Assembly (NCBI GenBank): GCA_022842065.1
Contig: JALHQH010000038.1
Coordinates: 1 to 64,000, forward strand
Direction of reading: 5' to 3'
DNA from: Caldilineaceae bacterium
Lineage (GTDB): Bacteria > Chloroflexota > Anaerolineae > Caldilineales > Caldilineaceae
DNA: 64,000 nt
Shown here: one piece after another, positions 61,097-64,000 of the stretch
Layout of the letters: the number at the start of each line of letters is the position of its first letter
Numbering within the stretch: position 1 is the stretch's first letter
The notes under the pieces: generated by a model
Told to the model about the DNA's origin: nothing
Database searches by the model: none
Seen by the model: only the letters and a program-made list of their open reading frames with translations
Translations under genes and position numbers: made by a program

Positions 61097-62041
61097 ATGG
61101 CAAGACGACGCAGCGCCGTGCGGATCGGCATTACTGGGCTGGGCGAACGGGAAGAGCTGGCGCCCGGCATTTTTATTAACACCCACTACCGTGGTTGTAC
61201 GCCTGGTTTTGTCCACACGGAAGAGGGGATTGTCATGATCGACGCCCCCCTCATCCCCAAACAGGCCATGGATTGGCGTGATCAGATCGAAGATGAGTAC
61301 CCAGGTGAGCCACGGCTCTTTATGATCAATACCGATCATCACCGTGGTCATGCGTTGGGTAACCAATATTTTATGCCCTGTCAGGTGATTGCCCATGAGC
61401 GCGCCCATAAAGAGATGTCGGGCTATACCGAGAACTTCAAGGAGCGGGTGCGCAACAGCTTTAAGCGCGAACCGGAGATCCAGGCACAGCTCAACAATAT
61501 TGTGATTATCCCCCCCCATATCACCTTTACGAATCGCTCGACCATGCTTTATGGGGGGCGTCGCTTGGAGCTAATTTTTGTCGGCGGCCACACCCCTGCC
61601 ACCAGCATTGTCTGGCTGCCCGAAGAGAAACTCTGTTTTGTTGGCGATATTGTCTGGGTCGATCAGCACCCTTACATGGCGCAGGGCAATACCCTGGAAT
61701 GGCTGCGTGCGCTTGAGTTGATTCGCGAATTAGGGGCGGAGCGCCTTGTGCCAGGTCATGGTCCTGTCTGTACGCCCGATGCCACCTATCGCGTTGGCGA
61801 GTATATTATCTTCATGCGCAATCGCGTGCGAGATTACTATCTGGAAGGCAAGAACAAAAACGAGACCAAGAGTGGCCTCGTGGGTGAAATGCTCGATTGG
61901 TTCCCCGTCCCCCCCGAACGCAAGGCAAAGATCGAAAGTCAGATTAAATCTGGGTTGAATCGCGTCTACCGCGAGATCCAGCGTGAAGAGGAAGATGGGG
62001 GCGGTGAGCTTGACGATTTGGATGATGATGATGCGGATTAA
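61097..62041 (+). CDS. Metallo-beta-lactamase-fold protein with altered HxHxDH motif
   Basis: 314-aa MBL-fold hydrolase-like protein. GGHTPATS, FVGDIVWVDQHPYM and LVPGHGPV supply the expected later metal His, Asp and His residues. The first motif, normally N-T-H-x-H-x-D-H, reads N-T-D-H-H-R-G-H at residues 78-85, so one His and the catalytic Asp are replaced. Binding of one metal at a changed site, or a different chemistry, is likely. The tail is highly acidic (DDLDDDDAD). GGAGG precedes the ATG. The TPR gene follows 89 bp later. Confidence 0.83.
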   Translation: MARRRSAVRIGITGLGEREELAPGIFINTHYRGCTPGFVHTEEGIVMIDAPLIPKQAMDWRDQIEDEYPGEPRLFMINTDHHRGHALGNQYFMPCQVIAHERAHKEMSGYTENFKERVRNSFKREPEIQAQLNNIVIIPPHITFTNRSTMLYGGRRLELIFVGGHTPATSIVWLPEEKLCFVGDIVWVDQHPYMAQGNTLEWLRALELIRELGAERLVPGHGPVCTPDATYRVGEYIIFMRNRVRDYYLEGKNKNETKSGLVGEMLDWFPVPPERKAKIESQIKSGLNRVYREIQREEEDGGGELDDLDDDDAD

Positions 62042-62130
62042 AGGAGCGCAGGTGGTTGGCGTGCAGTGCAACAAAGGGCGACAGCAGAGCCAGTCGATAA
62101 TCAGCTGCTTATCAAACAGGGCGGAGTTCA

Positions 62131-63132
62131 ATGGCCTATTCAGTTGAAACCAAAACGAATAACCCTGCCAATGCTCTGCGTGATGCGCTTGATCAGGCAG
62201 ACCGCCAGTTTGGCCAGTTGACACCGCAAACGGTTGAAGACTATTTGCTGCTACTCGATCGGATCGAAGACGCCTTTACCACGTTGGCTGATGATCAGAT
62301 TGATCTGCGTTCTGAAGAAGGGCGCTGGCAAAGCCTCCTGAGTCGGCTTGATTCTAAACCTGAAGGGTTGGTCAAGGCGGCGGCGCGGGCTGGCGGTTTG
62401 GCTCAGTTGCGCGCAAAACATCCGCCCGCCGACAGCTTCTGGTGGCAACTTGATCAAGAAGTGGCCCGCCGGCGGGCACGCATGATCCGCCGATTAATCA
62501 CCACCGTAGTGGCCTTTGTGGTGATCGTTGGTGGCGGCTACCAGTTGCTCAACATCTTTTTCCCGCCGGATCCGGTGGCGGTACGCATGGTTGAAACCAA
62601 TGCCGAGCTAGAAGCGTTGATTGGGGCACAAGATTGGCAAGCGGCCCTTGATCTCGTCCTCGCGCGCCAGCAGGAATTGCCCGATGAGCCAGAGTTAATC
62701 CTCTGGGAAGCGGTGTTGGCCGAGCAGTTGGGCGACAGTGCGCACATGAATCATGCCCTAGAGCGGGTGCGGGCACTTTTGCCTGATCAACAGCCCGAAA
62801 TTTTGGTGCAATTCGGCACTTACCAGTTACAGGTCGGCAACGTAGCCGGTGCCACCCAATCCGGCACAGCGGCCTTGGCCTTGACCCCCGAAAATGCCCA
62901 GGCAACCTTTCTGCTAGGCAACATCGCCGAGGCGACCAACGACATCCCGACCGCCATCGACATGTTCAACCGGACCTTTGATCTGGCGGAGCAGGATAAC
63001 CCGCAGTTGGCAGTGGTGGCCCGCGTCCGCATGGGCAACCTGCTGCAGCGCGCCCCGGCGATGGAAGCAACGAGCGTGGTGACAGCGACCGAGACTCTGA
63101 GTGCAACCACACCCATAACTGCAACCCCATGA
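62131..63132 (+). CDS. Membrane-anchored tetratricopeptide-repeat protein
   Basis: 333-aa protein: N-terminal cytoplasmic part (1-108), one membrane segment at about 112-138 (LITTVVAFVVIVGGGYQLLN), and an outside domain with three or four TPRs from about 150 (WQAALDLVLARQQELPDEPE...) to 305, ending in a Thr-rich tail. TPRs mediate protein contacts; function here is unknown. GCGGAG precedes the ATG. Its stop overlaps the ATG of the next gene (ATGA), indicating a shared operon with the polytopic membrane protein. Confidence 0.82.
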   Translation: MAYSVETKTNNPANALRDALDQADRQFGQLTPQTVEDYLLLLDRIEDAFTTLADDQIDLRSEEGRWQSLLSRLDSKPEGLVKAAARAGGLAQLRAKHPPADSFWWQLDQEVARRRARMIRRLITTVVAFVVIVGGGYQLLNIFFPPDPVAVRMVETNAELEALIGAQDWQAALDLVLARQQELPDEPELILWEAVLAEQLGDSAHMNHALERVRALLPDQQPEILVQFGTYQLQVGNVAGATQSGTAALALTPENAQATFLLGNIAEATNDIPTAIDMFNRTFDLAEQDNPQLAVVARVRMGNLLQRAPAMEATSVVTATETLSATTPITATP

Positions 63133-64000
63133 TCACCCGTGACCGTAACCAATCCTACCAGCGGTGGGATTGGCGTTACGTCGGTGTGTTGTCCCTCTAC
63201 ACGCTGGCGGCGTTGCTGCTCACCTGGCCACTCGTTCGCCATTTCACCACCCACGTCCCCGGTGACGGCATCGACGACCCATCGCTGGCCTGGAACCTCT
63301 GGTGGATCAAGGTACGCCTGGTTGATCAACTGAACCTCGATATTTTTCACGTTGACTGGATGTTCCACCCGATCCAGATCAACCTGGGCTTTTACACCCT
63401 CACCCCCCTCAATGGGCTGCTCAGTGTACCACTCCAGACCGCGTTCAATCTGGTTACCGCTAGCAACATCCTTTTGCTCTCCTCCTTTGTGCTAGGCGGC
63501 TTTGGTGTTTACCTCCTCACCCTGCAGGAACTGAACCATTCACAATTGACAATTCGTCATTGTAACGACCAAGCCACCCCCTCCCAACCGGGGAGGAGTT
63601 GTGACTGTTCCCTCCCCAGCCTGGGGAGGGTTAGGGCGGGGTTAGTCGTTATTCGCACTTTACACCTTGCCGCCCTCTTTGCCGGCTTCCTCTACGCCTT
63701 TGCCTCTGCCAAATTATTCTACGTCGCCCTCGGCCAATTCAACATCGCCAGCAGCCAGTGGATCCCTTTCGGCGCGCTCTACACCTTGCGCCTCGCCCGC
63801 AGCACAAACTGGCGCGACTGCCGCCGCAATGCCATGCTCGCCGCAATTTTTCTCATCTTCCAAGCCTGGGCTGAACTCACCTATGCCTCCTTTCTGCTGA
63901 TCTTTATTCTATTCGCCTTTCTCTGGTCACTCTGGGAGAACCACGCATCACGTATCACACATCACGCATCACGTTTTCTCGCCTTCACCCTCTTTGCCCT
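63129..64000 (+). CDS. Partial polytopic membrane protein with in-frame repeat insertions
   Basis: At least 290 codons, open to the window edge; the ATG overlaps the TPR gene stop. The product is a multi-pass membrane protein: YVGVLSLYTLAALLLTWPLV is the first segment, followed by the loop HVPGDGIDDPSLAWNLWWIK, which suggests the Chloroflexota GT39-like or YfhO-type membrane glycosyltransferase group. Segments include ASNILLLSSFVLGGFGVYLL and LAALFAGFLYAFASAKLFYV. Between these two, about 40 residues (NHSQLTIRHCND... to VVIRTL) are encoded by a palindromic repeat; a heptad array encodes another loop (HASRITHHASRF). Both keep the frame open. C-terminus not seen. Confidence 0.8.
   Translation, partial: MITRDRNQSYQRWDWRYVGVLSLYTLAALLLTWPLVRHFTTHVPGDGIDDPSLAWNLWWIKVRLVDQLNLDIFHVDWMFHPIQINLGFYTLTPLNGLLSVPLQTAFNLVTASNILLLSSFVLGGFGVYLLTLQELNHSQLTIRHCNDQATPSQPGRSCDCSLPSLGRVRAGLVVIRTLHLAALFAGFLYAFASAKLFYVALGQFNIASSQWIPFGALYTLRLARSTNWRDCRRNAMLAAIFLIFQAWAELTYASFLLIFILFAFLWSLWENHASRITHHASRFLAFTLFA
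63562..63651. repeat. Dispersed CCCTCCCC palindromic element, copy 3, inside a CDS
   Basis: TAACGACC at the left pairs with GTCGTTA at the right (63645-63651). Inside are CCCCCTCCCAACCGGGGAGG and CTCCCCAGCCTGGGGAGGG, as in copies 1 and 2. TTCACAATTGACAATTCG words lie just before it. The copy reads through in the frame of the membrane protein. Confidence 0.82.
63943..63977. repeat. Heptad array inside a CDS
   Basis: Five consecutive heptads (ACGCATC, ACGTATC, ACACATC, ACGCATC, ACGTTTT), the complement of the NNNNCGT words seen in spacers. Three heptads equal seven codons, giving the repeating peptide HASRITHHASR. Confidence 0.85.

Noticed and set aside
60936..61238. 100-codon plus-strand ORF before the MBL gene
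   Set aside because: Overlaps the promoter, leader hairpin and first codons of the MBL gene in another frame; no ribosome-binding site.

Overview
The window looks like chromosomal DNA of a heterotrophic Chloroflexota bacterium, most likely Anaerolineae/Caldilineae. This is inferred from gene content and style: large secreted proteins that end in a short LYLPVVTR/FLPLIAR-type tail, Pro/Thr-rich linkers, a family-5 ABC solute-binding lipoprotein with its own permeases and ATPases, many sugar-acid enzymes and spacers full of palindromic word repeats. No rRNA, tRNA or CRISPR array was seen. Both window ends are arbitrary, and the last gene runs off the right edge.

Layout: (1) 0-10.2 kb holds two paralogous giant secreted proteins (1502 and 1477 aa) flanking a STAS anti-anti-sigma gene and a tandem array of palindromic elements. 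(2) 10.2-22 kb carries small operons for carbohydrate and small-molecule metabolism: esterase with SCP2-like protein, RraA-like protein, enolase-superfamily dehydratase with DUF4058, PhyH-type dioxygenase, hotdog thioesterase, a DapF-like protein lacking both catalytic cysteines, SMP-30 lactonase, TIM-barrel isomerase, a TetR gene divergent from a VOC gene with a consensus promoter and operators, and an aldo/keto reductase. (3) 22.5-28.6 kb is a complete oligopeptide/oligosaccharide ABC importer (SBP, two permeases, two ATPases) with overlapping or closely spaced genes. (4) 28.6-31.1 kb is a small accessory island: methyltransferase, AbiEi-type antitoxin with an operator-like inverted repeat but no recognisable AbiEii toxin, and an overlapping xisH-xisI pair. 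(5) 31.2-33.2 kb holds an amidohydrolase and mannonate dehydratase (uxuA). (6) 33.4-42.6 kb is a cell-envelope block: C39-like/TPR lipoprotein, an 1856-aa alpha-2-macroglobulin with a CxEQ thioester motif, and a GT39-like membrane glycosyltransferase. (7) 42.9-50.7 kb has an unknown protein, SDR, Fic protein, TIM-barrel isomerase, MFS transporter, PLP decarboxylase and a rhamnonate dehydratase-like enzyme. (8) 50.8-60.6 kb centres on L-rhamnose use (rhaB, rhaI), two decaying genes (a frameshifted DHDPS-family gene and an internally deleted NAD-epimerase gene), then a long class II aldolase and a fused double phosphofructokinase. (9) 61-64 kb has an MBL-fold protein with an altered metal motif, a TPR membrane protein and a partial polytopic membrane protein.

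The catabolic genes suggest a degrader of plant or algal polysaccharides: oligomer import, release of rhamnose and uronates, isomerisation, phosphorylation, aldol cleavage and entry into glycolysis. The most unusual layer lies outside the annotated genes. Many spacers carry mirror-image word arrays, several with an exact 7-bp period (NNNNCGT words), and a CCCTCCCC-type palindromic element occurs three times. Both classes also appear inside the open reading frame of the last gene without breaking it.
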